From contig NZ_FOAI01000001.1 in NCBI RefSeq assembly GCF_900109705.1, positions 186,001 through 250,000 of the forward strand: DNA of 64,000 bases, read 5' to 3'. The position numbers were made by a program, and so were the translations under genes. Below are positions 36,999 to 45,554 of this stretch, in pieces (position 1 is the first letter of the stretch; every line of letters starts with the position of its first letter). The notes beneath the pieces were generated by a model. That model saw only the letters and a program-made list of their open reading frames with translations. It did not search any database and was not told the origin of the DNA. This stretch comes from Roseivivax marinus (GTDB lineage: Bacteria; Pseudomonadota; Alphaproteobacteria; Rhodobacterales; Rhodobacteraceae).

Positions 36999-37120
36999 CT
37001 TCCCTCCTAGGGAATGGCGAAACGCCCGGATAGGGCACCGTATCCAGCACATTTCCCGAGAAATTCGCGACCGAAACCGGAACGTCTTTCCCTAGCGGAT
37101 GTCGTGTGAACGGACGCACG

Positions 37121-37918
37121 TCAGCGCGCCCGTTGCAGGCCCGAGGCCACCGTCGACAGTCCGAACAGAAGGGCCGCCACGCAAACGATCGTCGGGCCCG
37201 TCGGCGTGTCGAGCGCGTAGGACGCGCGGAGCCCCGCCCAGGCCGACGCCATGGCGACCAGAGCGGCCAGTGCGCCCATACGCTCGGGCGTGGTGGCGAA
37301 GGGGCGCACCGTCGCGGCGGGGATGATGAGAAGCGCGGTGATCAGCAGGACGCCCACCACTTTGATCGCCACGGCCACCACCACCGCGAGCGCCAGCGTC
37401 AGCACCAGTTGCTCGCGCTTCGGATCGATGCCGGCGGCACGGGCGAGGTCGGGGTTCAGCGTCGAAGTGAGCAGCGCCGACCAGCGCCACCCGATCAGCC
37501 CCAGCACGAGCGCCGCGCCGCCCCAGATCACCGCGAGGTCCGCACGGGACACCGACAGGATGTCTCCGAAGAGGTAGGCCATGAGGTCGATCCGCACGCC
37601 GCCGAGGAACGACACCCCGACGAGGCCGAACGCGAGTGCGGAATGCGCCATCACTCCGAGAAGCGTGTCCATCGCGTAACCCCGGCCCGAGATCAGAGTC
37701 ACCGCCGTCGCCATGACGAGCGCGACCACCAGAGCGCCTGCGAAGACCGGCAGAGACATCGCCAGGGAAAGCGCCACGCCGAGGATGGCTGCGTGTGCCG
37801 TGGCGTCACCGAAATAGGCCATGCGGCGCCAGACCACGAAGCAGCCGAGCGGCGCCGCGGCGAGCGCGGTGCCGATCCCGGCAAGCGCCGCGCGGGTCAT
37901 GAAGTCGTCGAGAATCAT
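37121..37918 (-). CDS. znuB: Zinc ABC transporter permease ZnuB
   Basis: This 265-residue metal-ABC (ABC-3 type) permease has about eight membrane helices, including LLGVMAHSALAFGLVGVSFL and LVLTLALAVVVAVAIKVVGVLL. It forms the inner-membrane channel for zinc brought by ZnuA. The ATG at 37918 overlaps the znuC stop by 4 bases (ATGA). The motif VVWRRMAYFGDATAHAAILGVAL near the N-terminus is the typical ABC-3 signature. It ends the minus-strand zur-znuC-znuB operon, about 120 bases from the tRNA gene. Confidence 0.95.
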   Translation of the reverse strand: MILDDFMTRAALAGIGTALAAAPLGCFVVWRRMAYFGDATAHAAILGVALSLAMSLPVFAGALVVALVMATAVTLISGRGYAMDTLLGVMAHSALAFGLVGVSFLGGVRIDLMAYLFGDILSVSRADLAVIWGGAALVLGLIGWRWSALLTSTLNPDLARAAGIDPKREQLVLTLALAVVVAVAIKVVGVLLITALLIIPAATVRPFATTPERMGALAALVAMASAWAGLRASYALDTPTGPTIVCVAALLFGLSTVASGLQRAR

Positions 37919-38703
37919 TCCGTCGCGCCTCTTTCGGTCCCGTGGTGGTGGGCGCATCCCGGTCCGTGCGTATGTGCGTCGTCGTGGAAATGCGTGTGGT
38001 CGTGGTCGTGACGATAGAGCGCCAGCGTCCCGCGCGTGCCCGCACCGAAGAGGCGTCGGTAATCCGGCGCGGCGGCGACCACCTCGGGCGTGCCCTCGCA
38101 GCAGACATGGCCATTCAGGCAGATCACCCGGTCGGACGCGCTCATCACCACGTGCAGGTCGTGACTGACCATCAGCACGGCGCAGCCTGTGTCGGCGCGT
38201 ACCTGCTCGATCCGCTCGTAGAAGGCGGCCGAGCCCGGCTGGTCGAGGCCCGCGGTCGCCTCGTCAAGTATCAGCAGGTCCGGCGTCGACAGGAGCGCGC
38301 GGGCCAGAAGCGCGCGCTGGAATTGGCCGCCCGACAATACGGACATCTGACGGTCGGCTATCCCGGGCACGCCGGCGCGCTCCAGCGCATCGTGCACACG
38401 GTCGCGGGGGACGCGGCGTGGCAGGCTCAGGAAGCGCGCCACGGTCATCGGCAGCGTGGGGTCGAGGACCAGCCGCTGCGGGACGTAGCCGATCCTGAGG
38501 TCGGGCCTGCGGGTCACACGGCCCTCGGACGGGCGCACGCCGCCCAAGATTGCGCCGATCAGCGTCGACTTTCCGGAGCCGTTCGGCCCGACGAGGGTGA
38601 CGATCTCGTTCGGCGCCACCTGCAGGTCCACGCCCTGCAGCACATCGGAATCGCCGTAGCGCACAGAGAGGTTTGAGACCTCCACGAGGGGACGGTCGGT
38701 CAT
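37915..38703 (-). CDS. znuC: Zinc ABC transporter ATPase ZnuC with His-rich tail
   Basis: The 262-residue ABC ATPase has Walker A LVGPNGSGKSTL, signature SVLSGGQFQRALLARALL and Walker B LLILDEATAGLD. The last 32 residues (231-262) contain ten histidines in RHDHDHTHFHDD and later AHTHGPGCAHHH, a probable cytoplasmic zinc-binding tail found in some ZnuC proteins. The ATG at 38703 overlaps the zur stop by 4 bases. It powers zinc import with ZnuA and ZnuB; transcription is expected to be repressed by Zur bound to the zur-znuA intergenic region. Confidence 0.96.
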   Translation of the reverse strand: MTDRPLVEVSNLSVRYGDSDVLQGVDLQVAPNEIVTLVGPNGSGKSTLIGAILGGVRPSEGRVTRRPDLRIGYVPQRLVLDPTLPMTVARFLSLPRRVPRDRVHDALERAGVPGIADRQMSVLSGGQFQRALLARALLSTPDLLILDEATAGLDQPGSAAFYERIEQVRADTGCAVLMVSHDLHVVMSASDRVICLNGHVCCEGTPEVVAAAPDYRRLFGAGTRGTLALYRHDHDHTHFHDDAHTHGPGCAHHHGTERGATE

Positions 38704-39209
38704 GCGCTGGCGGTCCGGTCGCCTGCGACCTCCGGGGTGGCGCCCGCGCAGGCCGGGCAGAGTCCCTCCGCCTCGCGCACAGTGCGTTCGATGACGAAAC
38801 CCGCTTGCGTGGCGGCGCGCCCCAGTTCTCCGCCCACCGGGTCCGACTCTGCCTCGACCACGCGCTCGCAGGAGCGGCAGATCAGGAAGGCCGGAGCGTG
38901 GGCGTTCTGCAGATGCGTGCAGGCAATGAAGGCGTTCAGCCGCTCGATCCGGTGCGCGAGCCCGTGCTTGGTAAGGAAGTCGAGCGCGCGGTAGGCTACG
39001 GGCGGCTGCGAGCCCAGCCCCTCGGCGCGCAGGTGATCGAGGATCTCGTAGGCGCCCATCGCCTTGTGCTCGGACAGCAGGATCTCGAGCACGCGCTGGC
39101 GCACCTGGGTGAACTGCAGCTTGCGTTCGGCACACAGCCGTTCGGCTGCCGCGACGGCGTCGGCGATGCAGTCTTGGTGATCGTGCGCTTCGAAGGCGTG
39201 GCGCGACAT
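38700..39209 (-). CDS. zur: Fur-family zinc uptake regulator Zur
   Basis: The 169-residue Fur-family repressor has a winged-helix DNA-binding half (about residues 20-95, with QFTQVRQRVLEIL and VAYRALDFLTKHGL) and a metal/dimer half. Structural-zinc CxxC motifs occur at LICRSCERVV and, at the C-terminus, CPACAG. The cognate operon location (zur-znuC-znuB divergent from znuA) identifies it as Zur rather than Fur or Irr. Two Zur-box-like sites in the 87-base spacer imply autoregulation. znuC overlaps its stop by 4 bases. Confidence 0.94.
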   Translation of the reverse strand: MSRHAFEAHDHQDCIADAVAAAERLCAERKLQFTQVRQRVLEILLSEHKAMGAYEILDHLRAEGLGSQPPVAYRALDFLTKHGLAHRIERLNAFIACTHLQNAHAPAFLICRSCERVVEAESDPVGGELGRAATQAGFVIERTVREAEGLCPACAGATPEVAGDRTASA

Positions 39210-39238
39210 GCGGGGCTCCGGTGAGTTCGAGCTTGATA

Positions 39239-39253
39239 TGTTATACTATTCGA
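39239..39253. promoter_or_regulatory. Zur-box-like site 1 (zur side)
   Basis: TGTTATACTATTCGA keeps the left half and centre of the alphaproteobacterial Zur palindrome TGTTATAnTATAACA, with a degenerate right end. It lies 30 bases upstream of the zur start codon. Confidence 0.6.
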
Positions 39254-39271
39254 TATAGGTCGATCGTTAAG

Positions 39272-39286
39272 TGTTATATAATCACA
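39272..39286. promoter_or_regulatory. Zur-box-like site 2 (znuA side)
   Basis: TGTTATATAATCACA matches the Zur palindrome at most positions and ends 10 bases before the znuA start codon, so a bound repressor would block transcription or early elongation of znuA. Confidence 0.65.
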
Positions 39287-39296
39287 TGAGGTACCG

Positions 39297-40370
39297 ATGT
39301 CCACGCCGCTCTATCGTTCGAATCGCTGCGCCGCTCTGCTTCTCTCGGGCGTGGCGGGAGCCACGCTCGCTTCGGCCGCAACCGCTGAGGTGCCCAGCGT
39401 GGCCACCGATATCGCGCCGGTTCACGGGTTGGTGGCGCGGGTGATGGAAGGTTTGGGTGAGCCCGCGCTGATCGTGCGTCCCGGCGCCTCGCCGCACGGC
39501 TATGCCATGCGCCCGTCCGAGGCCCGCGCGCTGCAGGACGCCGACGCAGTGTTCTGGGTGGGGCCGGAGCTGGAGCCGTGGCTGGCCGAAACCATCGACA
39601 CGCTGGCGCAGGACGCGGCGGTGACCGAACTATTGGAGGTGTCGGGGACCGAGACGCTGGAGTTCCGCGAAGGGGCTACCTTCGCAGGCCACGATCATGA
39701 AGATGGCCATGGCGACGGTGACGACCACGCCGAGGACAATTACGACGAGGAAGATCACGACGACCACGCCGATCACGCAGAGGACGACCATGACGACCAT
39801 GCAGAGGACGACCATGCCGAGGATGATCATGATGACTATGCCGGCCATGATCATTCCGGGGTCGATCCACACGCGTGGCTCGACCCCGAGAACGGCAAGG
39901 CCTGGCTCGATGTGATCGCCACGGAACTGGCGGCGCTCGACCCGGACAACGCGGAGACGTATCGCGCGAATGCCGCCGCAGGGCGGGACGAGATAGACGC
40001 GGCTGCTGACGCGGTCCGTGCCCGCTTCGCCGAGGCCGGCACGCCGGAGTTCGTCGTGTTCCACGACGCCTACCACTACTTCGAGAATCGCTTCGGGCTC
40101 GCCGCGGCGGGCGCGATATCGCTCAGCGACGCCTCCGATCCGAGCCCGGCGCGGGTCGAGGAGGTGCGCGATACCGTGCGGGATCTCGGCGTGGACTGCG
40201 TGTTCTCGGAGCCGCAATTCGACCAGCGTCTCGTGCAGACCGTCCTCGACGGAACGGAAGGACAGGCGGCCGTCGTCGACCCGCTCGGGTTCGAGATCGA
40301 GACGGGACCGGGCTTTTACCCGGCGCTGATCGAGGCCATCGGAACCGAGATCGCGGACTGCGCGTCCTGA
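39297..40370 (+). CDS. znuA: Zinc ABC transporter substrate-binding protein ZnuA
   Basis: The 357-residue periplasmic protein has a signal peptide (about residues 1-30) and the cluster-9 metal-binding fold. Zinc-binding histidines are expected in RPGASPHGYAMRP, in VDPHAWLDPENG and in VFHDAYHYFENRFG. Between the first two lies a long charged loop, residues 132-188, with thirteen histidines among many Asp and Glu, the metal-scavenging loop typical of zinc-specific (not Mn) binding proteins. Two cysteines near the end (DCVF and DCAS) may form a disulfide. It is divergent from zur and under two Zur-box-like sites. Confidence 0.97.
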   Translation: MSTPLYRSNRCAALLLSGVAGATLASAATAEVPSVATDIAPVHGLVARVMEGLGEPALIVRPGASPHGYAMRPSEARALQDADAVFWVGPELEPWLAETIDTLAQDAAVTELLEVSGTETLEFREGATFAGHDHEDGHGDGDDHAEDNYDEEDHDDHADHAEDDHDDHAEDDHAEDDHDDYAGHDHSGVDPHAWLDPENGKAWLDVIATELAALDPDNAETYRANAAAGRDEIDAAADAVRARFAEAGTPEFVVFHDAYHYFENRFGLAAAGAISLSDASDPSPARVEEVRDTVRDLGVDCVFSEPQFDQRLVQTVLDGTEGQAAVVDPLGFEIETGPGFYPALIEAIGTEIADCAS

Positions 40371-40378
40371 CGGCGGAA

Positions 40379-40410
40379 CGGTGTCCCCGCTCGGGGGCGC
40401 GGGGACACCG
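40379..40410. terminator. Perfect 12-bp hairpin between convergent znuA and mtlK
   Basis: Positions 40379-40390 pair exactly with 40399-40410 around an 8-base loop. There is no T-tract on either strand, but its place 9 bases after znuA and 6 bases from the mtlK stop suggests it ends or protects both messages. Confidence 0.55.
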
Positions 40411-40415
40411 GGCGG

Positions 40416-41882
40416 CTACTCCGCCACGTAGCGCCGCAGGGCCGCGCGGGCGCCCTCGGCCCAGATCAGGCCGAGCCAGTCGCCAAACGCCTCCGCAAAG
40501 CGGGGGGCGTCGGCAAGAGGACCGTAGAAGCCCCGCTGCGCAAGCCACGCGGCGGGGTCCGAGCGGGCGGCCACAGCGGCCGCCTGCAGATCGTTCCAGA
40601 AGGGATCGTTGGGCTCGATCCTGGTGCCGTCCTCTCGCTCTCCGGTGCACATGCGCGCCCACAGAGCCTCGGTCAGCGCGAGGCCCGATATCGGCGTGCC
40701 GGCATCGAGCGCGTCGCGCAGGGTCGGAAGGACGAAGCCCGTGTGTCGCGACGAGCCGTCGAAAGCCACGCGCCGGGTCGAGTCGCGAATGGCCGGGTTG
40801 GCGAAGCGGCCCGCGATGAGTTCGAGATACTCGGTCGGTGTGCGGTCGGGGACGGCCGCCACGTGCGGGACGATCTCCTGGGCTTCGACCTTGCGAAAGA
40901 ACGGCGCGATGTCGGCATCGGCCATGCAGTCGGCTATGGTCGGCACCGACAGGATCTCGCCCGCGTTTGCCAGCACCTGGTGGCCGCCGTTCAGCATCCG
41001 GATCTTCATCGCCTCGTAGGTATGGACATCGTCGGTCAGCGTCGCGCCGGCCTCTTCCCACGCGGGCCGTCCGTTGCAGAACGTGTCTTCGATCACCCAC
41101 TGGCGGAAGTTCTCGTGGGTCACGGGGGCCGCATCCTCGATGCCCAGTTCGCGCGCCAAGGCAAGGGTTTCGGGGCTCGTGGCGGGCACGATGCAGTCGA
41201 CCATGGAATTCGGGAACGCGCCCTCGGCCTCGATCCACGCGGCGAGGTCAGCGTCGATCAGTCGGGCGAGGCCGGTAACGCAGTCGCGCAGGATATGCCC
41301 GTTGCCCTGAAGGTTGTCGCAGCTCATGGCGGTGAACGGCGCTGTTCCGGCTGCGCGCCGGCGGGCAAGGGCGGCGACCATGGCGCCGAAGGCGGTACGC
41401 GGCGCGTCGGGATGTGCGGCGTCGTGGCGGATGTCGGGGTGTTCCGGGTCGAACGCGCCCGAGGTCGGGTCTAAATAGTAGCCCCCCTCGGTCACCGTCA
41501 GCGACACGATGCGGATGCGCGGATCGGCCATCGCTTCGATCAGGGGACCATTGGCCTCGGCGATGGGCAGGTAGTCGATCATCGACCCTGTCACCTCTGC
41601 CGAAACGCCGGCCGGGTCGAGCTCGATCAGGGTGGTCAGGCAGTCCTGCGCCAGCAGCCGGTCGCGCATGGCGGCGTCGTAGGGCCGGACGCCCGCGCCG
41701 ATGATCGCCCAGTCGCGCGCGCCGCCCGCCTGCATCAGCCGGTGCAGGTACCAGGCCTGATGTGCGCGGTGAAAGTTGCCGAGACCGATGTGCACGGTGC
41801 CCGGCGTCAGTGCGCCGCGGTCGTAGGTGGGGCGGGCCACCGCCTCGGGGAGGCGGTCGAGCGTGGCGTTCGAAAGGGTCAT
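40416..41882 (-). CDS. mtlK: Mannitol 2-dehydrogenase
   Basis: The 488-residue polyol-specific long-chain dehydrogenase oxidises D-mannitol to D-fructose with NAD+ and can also take arabitol or sorbitol. It has the N-terminal segment VHIGLGNFHRAHQAWYLHRL, the central RIVSLTVTEGGYYLD and the catalytic-Lys segment MKIRMLNGGHQVLAN. I chose the ATG at 41882 because the protein then begins MTLSNATLDRLPEAV, aligning with the start of known bacterial mannitol dehydrogenases. The in-frame ATG at 41915 overlaps the smoS stop by one base and is an alternative. It is the last gene of the smo polyol operon. Confidence 0.95.
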   Translation of the reverse strand: MTLSNATLDRLPEAVARPTYDRGALTPGTVHIGLGNFHRAHQAWYLHRLMQAGGARDWAIIGAGVRPYDAAMRDRLLAQDCLTTLIELDPAGVSAEVTGSMIDYLPIAEANGPLIEAMADPRIRIVSLTVTEGGYYLDPTSGAFDPEHPDIRHDAAHPDAPRTAFGAMVAALARRRAAGTAPFTAMSCDNLQGNGHILRDCVTGLARLIDADLAAWIEAEGAFPNSMVDCIVPATSPETLALARELGIEDAAPVTHENFRQWVIEDTFCNGRPAWEEAGATLTDDVHTYEAMKIRMLNGGHQVLANAGEILSVPTIADCMADADIAPFFRKVEAQEIVPHVAAVPDRTPTEYLELIAGRFANPAIRDSTRRVAFDGSSRHTGFVLPTLRDALDAGTPISGLALTEALWARMCTGEREDGTRIEPNDPFWNDLQAAAVAARSDPAAWLAQRGFYGPLADAPRFAEAFGDWLGLIWAEGARAALRRYVAE

Positions 41883-41914
41883 GGCGGCGGGTCCTCGGGA
41901 AGCGGTCTGTGCCA

Positions 41915-42688
41915 TCAGCTCATCCAGTTGCCGCCGTCGACGTTGTAGGTCTGGGCGACGATGTATTTCGCCTCGTCGGTGGCGAGGAAGATCGCCATGC
42001 CGGTGAGGTCCTCTGCGGTGCCCATGCGGCCGAAGGGCACGGCGGCACCGACCTCGCGCTTCTTCTGGCCCGGGGCCTTGCCTTCGTGGCGGGCGAAGAA
42101 GGCGTCGACGCCATCCCAGTGTTCGCCATCGACGACGCCGGGCGCGATGGCGTTCACGTTGATGCCGTGGGAGATCAGGTTCAGCCCCGCCGACTGCGTC
42201 AGCGAGATCACCGCTGCCTTCGAGGCGCAGTAGACCGCGACGAGCGGCTCGCCCCGGCGGCCGGCCTGGCTGGCCATGTTGATGATACGGCCTGCGATGC
42301 CCCGCTCGATCATGTGGCGCGCCACGGCCTGCATGGTGAAAAGGCAGCCCGAGACGTTGATCGCGAACACCCGGTCGTAATCTGCGCGCTCGATCTCGGT
42401 CAGGGGCGCGGCGGTGAAGATCGCGGCGTTGTTGATGAGGATGTCGATCTGCCCGAGCCGGTCCGCGGTCTCGGCCACCGCGGCGTCGATGCTTTCCTGC
42501 CGGGTCACGTCCATCTCGACCGCGATGGCGGCTTCGCCGATCTCGGAAGCCGCGGCGCGCGCCCGGTCGATGTCGATATCGGCGAGAGCCACGCGCGCGC
42601 CTTCGCGCACGTAGGCTTCGGCGAACGCGCGGCCTATGCCGCGCGCCGCGCCGGTAATCAGCGCCGTCTTGCCGTCCAGCCGCCTCAT
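41915..42688 (-). CDS. smoS: Sorbitol dehydrogenase (L-iditol/galactitol-type SDR)
   Basis: The 257-residue short-chain dehydrogenase closely resembles the Rhodobacter sphaeroides SmoS polyol dehydrogenase, which oxidises sorbitol to fructose. The NAD loop is [18 protein letters not shown], the catalytic residues are Ser in INMASQAG and YxxxK in YCASKAAV. The segments [25 protein letters not shown] and the C-terminal [12 protein letters not shown] are characteristic. Its ATG overlaps the smoK stop by 4 bases (ATGA). It acts in the cytoplasm after SmoEFGK imports the polyol. Confidence 0.95.
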   Translation of the reverse strand: MRRLDGKTALITGAARGIGRAFAEAYVREGARVALADIDIDRARAAASEIGEAAIAVEMDVTRQESIDAAVAETADRLGQIDILINNAAIFTAAPLTEIERADYDRVFAINVSGCLFTMQAVARHMIERGIAGRIINMASQAGRRGEPLVAVYCASKAAVISLTQSAGLNLISHGINVNAIAPGVVDGEHWDGVDAFFARHEGKAPGQKKREVGAAVPFGRMGTAEDLTGMAIFLATDEAKYIVAQTYNVDGGNWMS

Positions 42689-43689
42689 CCGATGCGCAGT
42701 CCCTGCTTGTCGAAGCGATGGATGGCGTCGGTCCGCGGGCTCAGCCTGATGCGGTCGCCGTGGCGGAAGCCGACCTCGCCGTCCGCGCGGACGGTGATGG
42801 TTTCGGCCAGACCGGTGTCGTGGATGTGGAAGAAGGTATCGGAGCCCAGATGCTCGGACACGCCGACCACGCCGGACCACTCGCCCTCGGTCTGGGATAC
42901 GGCGATGTGCTCGGGGCGGACGCCGATGGTGTGCGCGTCGTGCCTTGCGGCGGTCTCGCCCTCGATGAAGTTCATCCGGGGCGAGCCGATGAAACCCGCG
43001 ACGAACAGGTTCCGCGGAGTCCTGTAGAGCTCCAGCGGAGAGCCCACCTGCTCGATATGGCCGGCGCGCAGGACGACGATCTTGTCGGCCATGGTCATCG
43101 CCTCGACCTGATCGTGAGTCACGTAGATCATCGTGGTCTGCAGCCGCTTGTGCAGTTCCGAGATCTCGAGCCGCATGCCCACCCGCAGCGCCGCGTCGAG
43201 GTTCGACAGCGGTTCGTCGAAGAGGAACGCGGCCGGCTCGCGCACGATCGCGCGGCCGATGGCGACTCGCTGGCGCTGGCCGCCAGACAGCTGGCCGGGC
43301 CGGCGGTCGAGGTAGTCGGTCAGGTTCAGCACGTCCGCCGCGCCGGTCACCCGGCGGTCGATCTCGGCCTGGTCGAGTTTGGCCATCCGCAGCGGAAACG
43401 CGATGTTCTTGCGCACGCTCATGTGGGGGTAGAGCGCGTAGGACTGGAACACCATCGCAAGGCCGCGCTTGGCGGGTGGCGTTTCCGTGGCGTCCTGGCC
43501 GTCGATCCGGATCTGGCCGCTGCTGACGTCCTCGAGGCCTGCGATCAGGCGCAGGAGGGTGGACTTGCCGCAGCCCGAGGGGCCGACGAAGACCGCGAAC
43601 TCGCCGTCCTCGATGGTCAGGTCCAGCGGCGGGATGACCTCGGCCTCTCCGAAGCTCTTGGTCACCTTGTCGAGCGTGATACGTCCCAT
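42685..43689 (-). CDS. smoK: Sorbitol/mannitol ABC transporter ATPase SmoK
   Basis: The 334-residue MalK/UgpC-type ATPase has Walker [14 protein letters not shown], signature [17 protein letters not shown] and Walker [14 protein letters not shown]-terminal OB/TOBE regulatory domain extends from about residue 240 ([12 protein letters not shown]). It energises the SmoFG permease. The ATG at 43689 lies 11 bases after the smoG stop. The gene order smoE-smoF-smoG-smoK-smoS-mtlK matches the polyol operon described in Rhodobacter sphaeroides. Confidence 0.95.
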   Translation of the reverse strand: MGRITLDKVTKSFGEAEVIPPLDLTIEDGEFAVFVGPSGCGKSTLLRLIAGLEDVSSGQIRIDGQDATETPPAKRGLAMVFQSYALYPHMSVRKNIAFPLRMAKLDQAEIDRRVTGAADVLNLTDYLDRRPGQLSGGQRQRVAIGRAIVREPAAFLFDEPLSNLDAALRVGMRLEISELHKRLQTTMIYVTHDQVEAMTMADKIVVLRAGHIEQVGSPLELYRTPRNLFVAGFIGSPRMNFIEGETAARHDAHTIGVRPEHIAVSQTEGEWSGVVGVSEHLGSDTFFHIHDTGLAETITVRADGEVGFRHGDRIRLSPRTDAIHRFDKQGLRIG

Positions 43690-43700
43690 GTCTGTCGTCC

Positions 43701-44531
43701 TTATTTCACCGCGCCGAAGGTCAGGCCGCGGACGAGCTGCTTCTGGCTGAACCAGCCGAGGATGAGGATCGGCGCGATCGCCATGGTCGAGGCGGCCGAG
43801 AGCTTGGCGTAGAACAGGCCTTCGGGGCTCGAGTAGCTGGCGATGAAGGCCGTGAGCGGAGCGGCCTTGGCGGCCGTGAGGTTGAGCGTCCAGAACGCCT
43901 CGTTCCAGGCGAGGATGACGTTCAGCAGGATCGTCGATGCGATGCCCGGAATGGCCATCGGCGTCAGCACGTGCACGATCTCGTCGCGCAGGGTCGCACC
44001 GTCCATCCGGGCGGCGTCGAGGATTTCGCCCGGGATCTCGCGGAAATAGGTGTAGAGCATCCAGACGATGATCGGCAGGTTCACGAGCATCAACACGAGA
44101 GTCAGGCCGATGCGGGTGTCGAGCAGGCCCATCTGGATGAAGATCAGGTACATCGGATAGAGCACGCCCACCGCCGGCAGCATCTTGGTGGACAGCATCC
44201 ACAGCAGGATGTCCTTGGTCCGGTGCGAGGGCACGAACGCCATCGCCCAGGCCGCGGGCACGGCGACGATGATTCCGAGGATCGTGGAGCCACCGGCGAG
44301 GATCACCGAGTTCCACAGGAATCGCAGGTAGTCCGACCGCTCCTGCACGACCGAGTAGTTTTCGAGCGTCCAGTCGAAGAACAGGAACACCGGCGGGTCG
44401 CTGATCGCCTGCGCCTCGGTCTTGAAGCTGGTCAGGATGGTCCAGAGGATCGGGAAGAAGATCAGGAGACCGACTGCCCAGGCGGCGAGAGTGGTCAGGG
44501 CCTTGCGGCGGGGGGTGACGGCGCGTGCCAT
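43701..44531 (-). CDS. smoG: Sorbitol/mannitol ABC transporter permease SmoG
   Basis: The 276-residue MalG-type permease has six membrane helices and the EAA loop around [32 protein letters not shown], which docks onto SmoK. The start of helix 1 is [21 protein letters not shown]. The gene follows smoF by 13 bases. Confidence 0.94.
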   Translation of the reverse strand: MARAVTPRRKALTTLAAWAVGLLIFFPILWTILTSFKTEAQAISDPPVFLFFDWTLENYSVVQERSDYLRFLWNSVILAGGSTILGIIVAVPAAWAMAFVPSHRTKDILLWMLSTKMLPAVGVLYPMYLIFIQMGLLDTRIGLTLVLMLVNLPIIVWMLYTYFREIPGEILDAARMDGATLRDEIVHVLTPMAIPGIASTILLNVILAWNEAFWTLNLTAAKAAPLTAFIASYSSPEGLFYAKLSAASTMAIAPILILGWFSQKQLVRGLTFGAVK

Positions 44532-44544
44532 GTGGGGTCCCTCC

Positions 44545-45411
44545 TCAGGCGTCGAGGTTCTTGCCGACGATCCGCATCAGGAAGATCGCGACGATGTTGG
44601 CGAGGATGATGGCGTAGACGCCGCCGGCGGAGCCGAGGCCGACGTTCTGGCTTTCCAGCACGCGCTGGAAGATCAGGTAGGTCAGCGTGCGGGTTCCGAA
44701 CGAGCCCTGCGTTGTCACGAAGATCTCGGCGAAGATCGACAGCAGGAAGATCGTCTGGATCAGGATCACCACGGTGATCGCGCGGCTCAGGTGCGGCAGG
44801 ATGATGTGCCAGAACCGCGACAGCGACGGCGCGCCATCCATCTCGGCGGCCTCCAGCTGTTCGCTGTCCAGCGACTGGATCGCGGTCAGCAGGATCAGCG
44901 TCGCGAAGGGCAGCCACTGCCACGACACGATCAGCACGATCGAAAACAGCGAGGCCTCGGACAGCCACGACACCGGGTCGGCCCCGAAGGCCCGCCAGAG
45001 ATGCGCGAACAGCCCGTTCACCGGGTCCATGAACATGTTCTTCCAGACCAGCGCCGAGACGGTGGGCATCACGAAGAAAGGCGCGATCACGAGGATCCGC
45101 ACGATCCCCTGGCCCCAGAAAGGCTGGTCGAGCAGCATCGCCAGCAGGACGCCGAACACCACCGTGATGGCAAGGACGCCGCCCACGATGATGAGGGTGG
45201 CCTGGACGCTCGGCCAGAAGGCCGAGGACGTGACGAAGCGGACGTAGTTCTCGAAGCCCACCCAGCCGAGATCCCCGCCGCGCAGCGGCAGGTACTGCTT
45301 GAACGAGAACCACAGGGTCATCGTCAGGGGCACGAGCATCCACGCCAGCAGCAGGACGACGGCGGGCGCCATCATCAGCCGGGCAGCGGAACGGGAGTGC
45401 TGGGTCGCCAT
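44545..45411 (-). CDS. smoF: Sorbitol/mannitol ABC transporter permease SmoF
   Basis: The 288-residue MalF-type permease has six predicted helices and the EAA-type loop IQSLDSEQLEAAEMDGAPSLSRFWHIILPHLS. It starts MATQHSRSAARLMMAPAVVLLLAWM. A 143-base gap containing a strong hairpin separates it from smoE upstream. Confidence 0.94.
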   Translation of the reverse strand: MATQHSRSAARLMMAPAVVLLLAWMLVPLTMTLWFSFKQYLPLRGGDLGWVGFENYVRFVTSSAFWPSVQATLIIVGGVLAITVVFGVLLAMLLDQPFWGQGIVRILVIAPFFVMPTVSALVWKNMFMDPVNGLFAHLWRAFGADPVSWLSEASLFSIVLIVSWQWLPFATLILLTAIQSLDSEQLEAAEMDGAPSLSRFWHIILPHLSRAITVVILIQTIFLLSIFAEIFVTTQGSFGTRTLTYLIFQRVLESQNVGLGSAGGVYAIILANIVAIFLMRIVGKNLDA

Positions 45412-45504
45412 CGGGGATACCTCCTCCGGGGCGCGCAGCCGCGGAGAGGGCGGCGCGCGCGGGAAACGACGGTCGGTCGAAGGGTCGTGTCAGTCGTATC
45501 AGGT

Positions 45505-45541
45505 GGCCGGGGGCACCCTTGGGGATGCAGCGCCCCCGGCC
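45505..45541 (-). terminator. Hairpin between smoE and smoF
   Basis: Ten-base perfect repeats (45505-45514 with 45532-45541) enclose a 17-base loop. There is no T-tract. Such hairpins after binding-protein genes often stabilise the upstream message and lower downstream expression, giving excess SmoE over the membrane subunits; here that is inference. Confidence 0.55.
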
Positions 45542-45554
45542 TGGGAGGAGCCGG

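Noticed and set aside
36883-37095. 70-residue plus-strand frame across the tRNA
   Set aside because: It runs straight through the tRNA-Arg gene; the tRNA explains the sequence.
39690-39861. Repetitive GACCA-rich tract considered as a CRISPR or tandem-repeat array
   Set aside because: Repeats are in frame and encode the His/Asp loop of ZnuA; there are no unique spacers of constant length.
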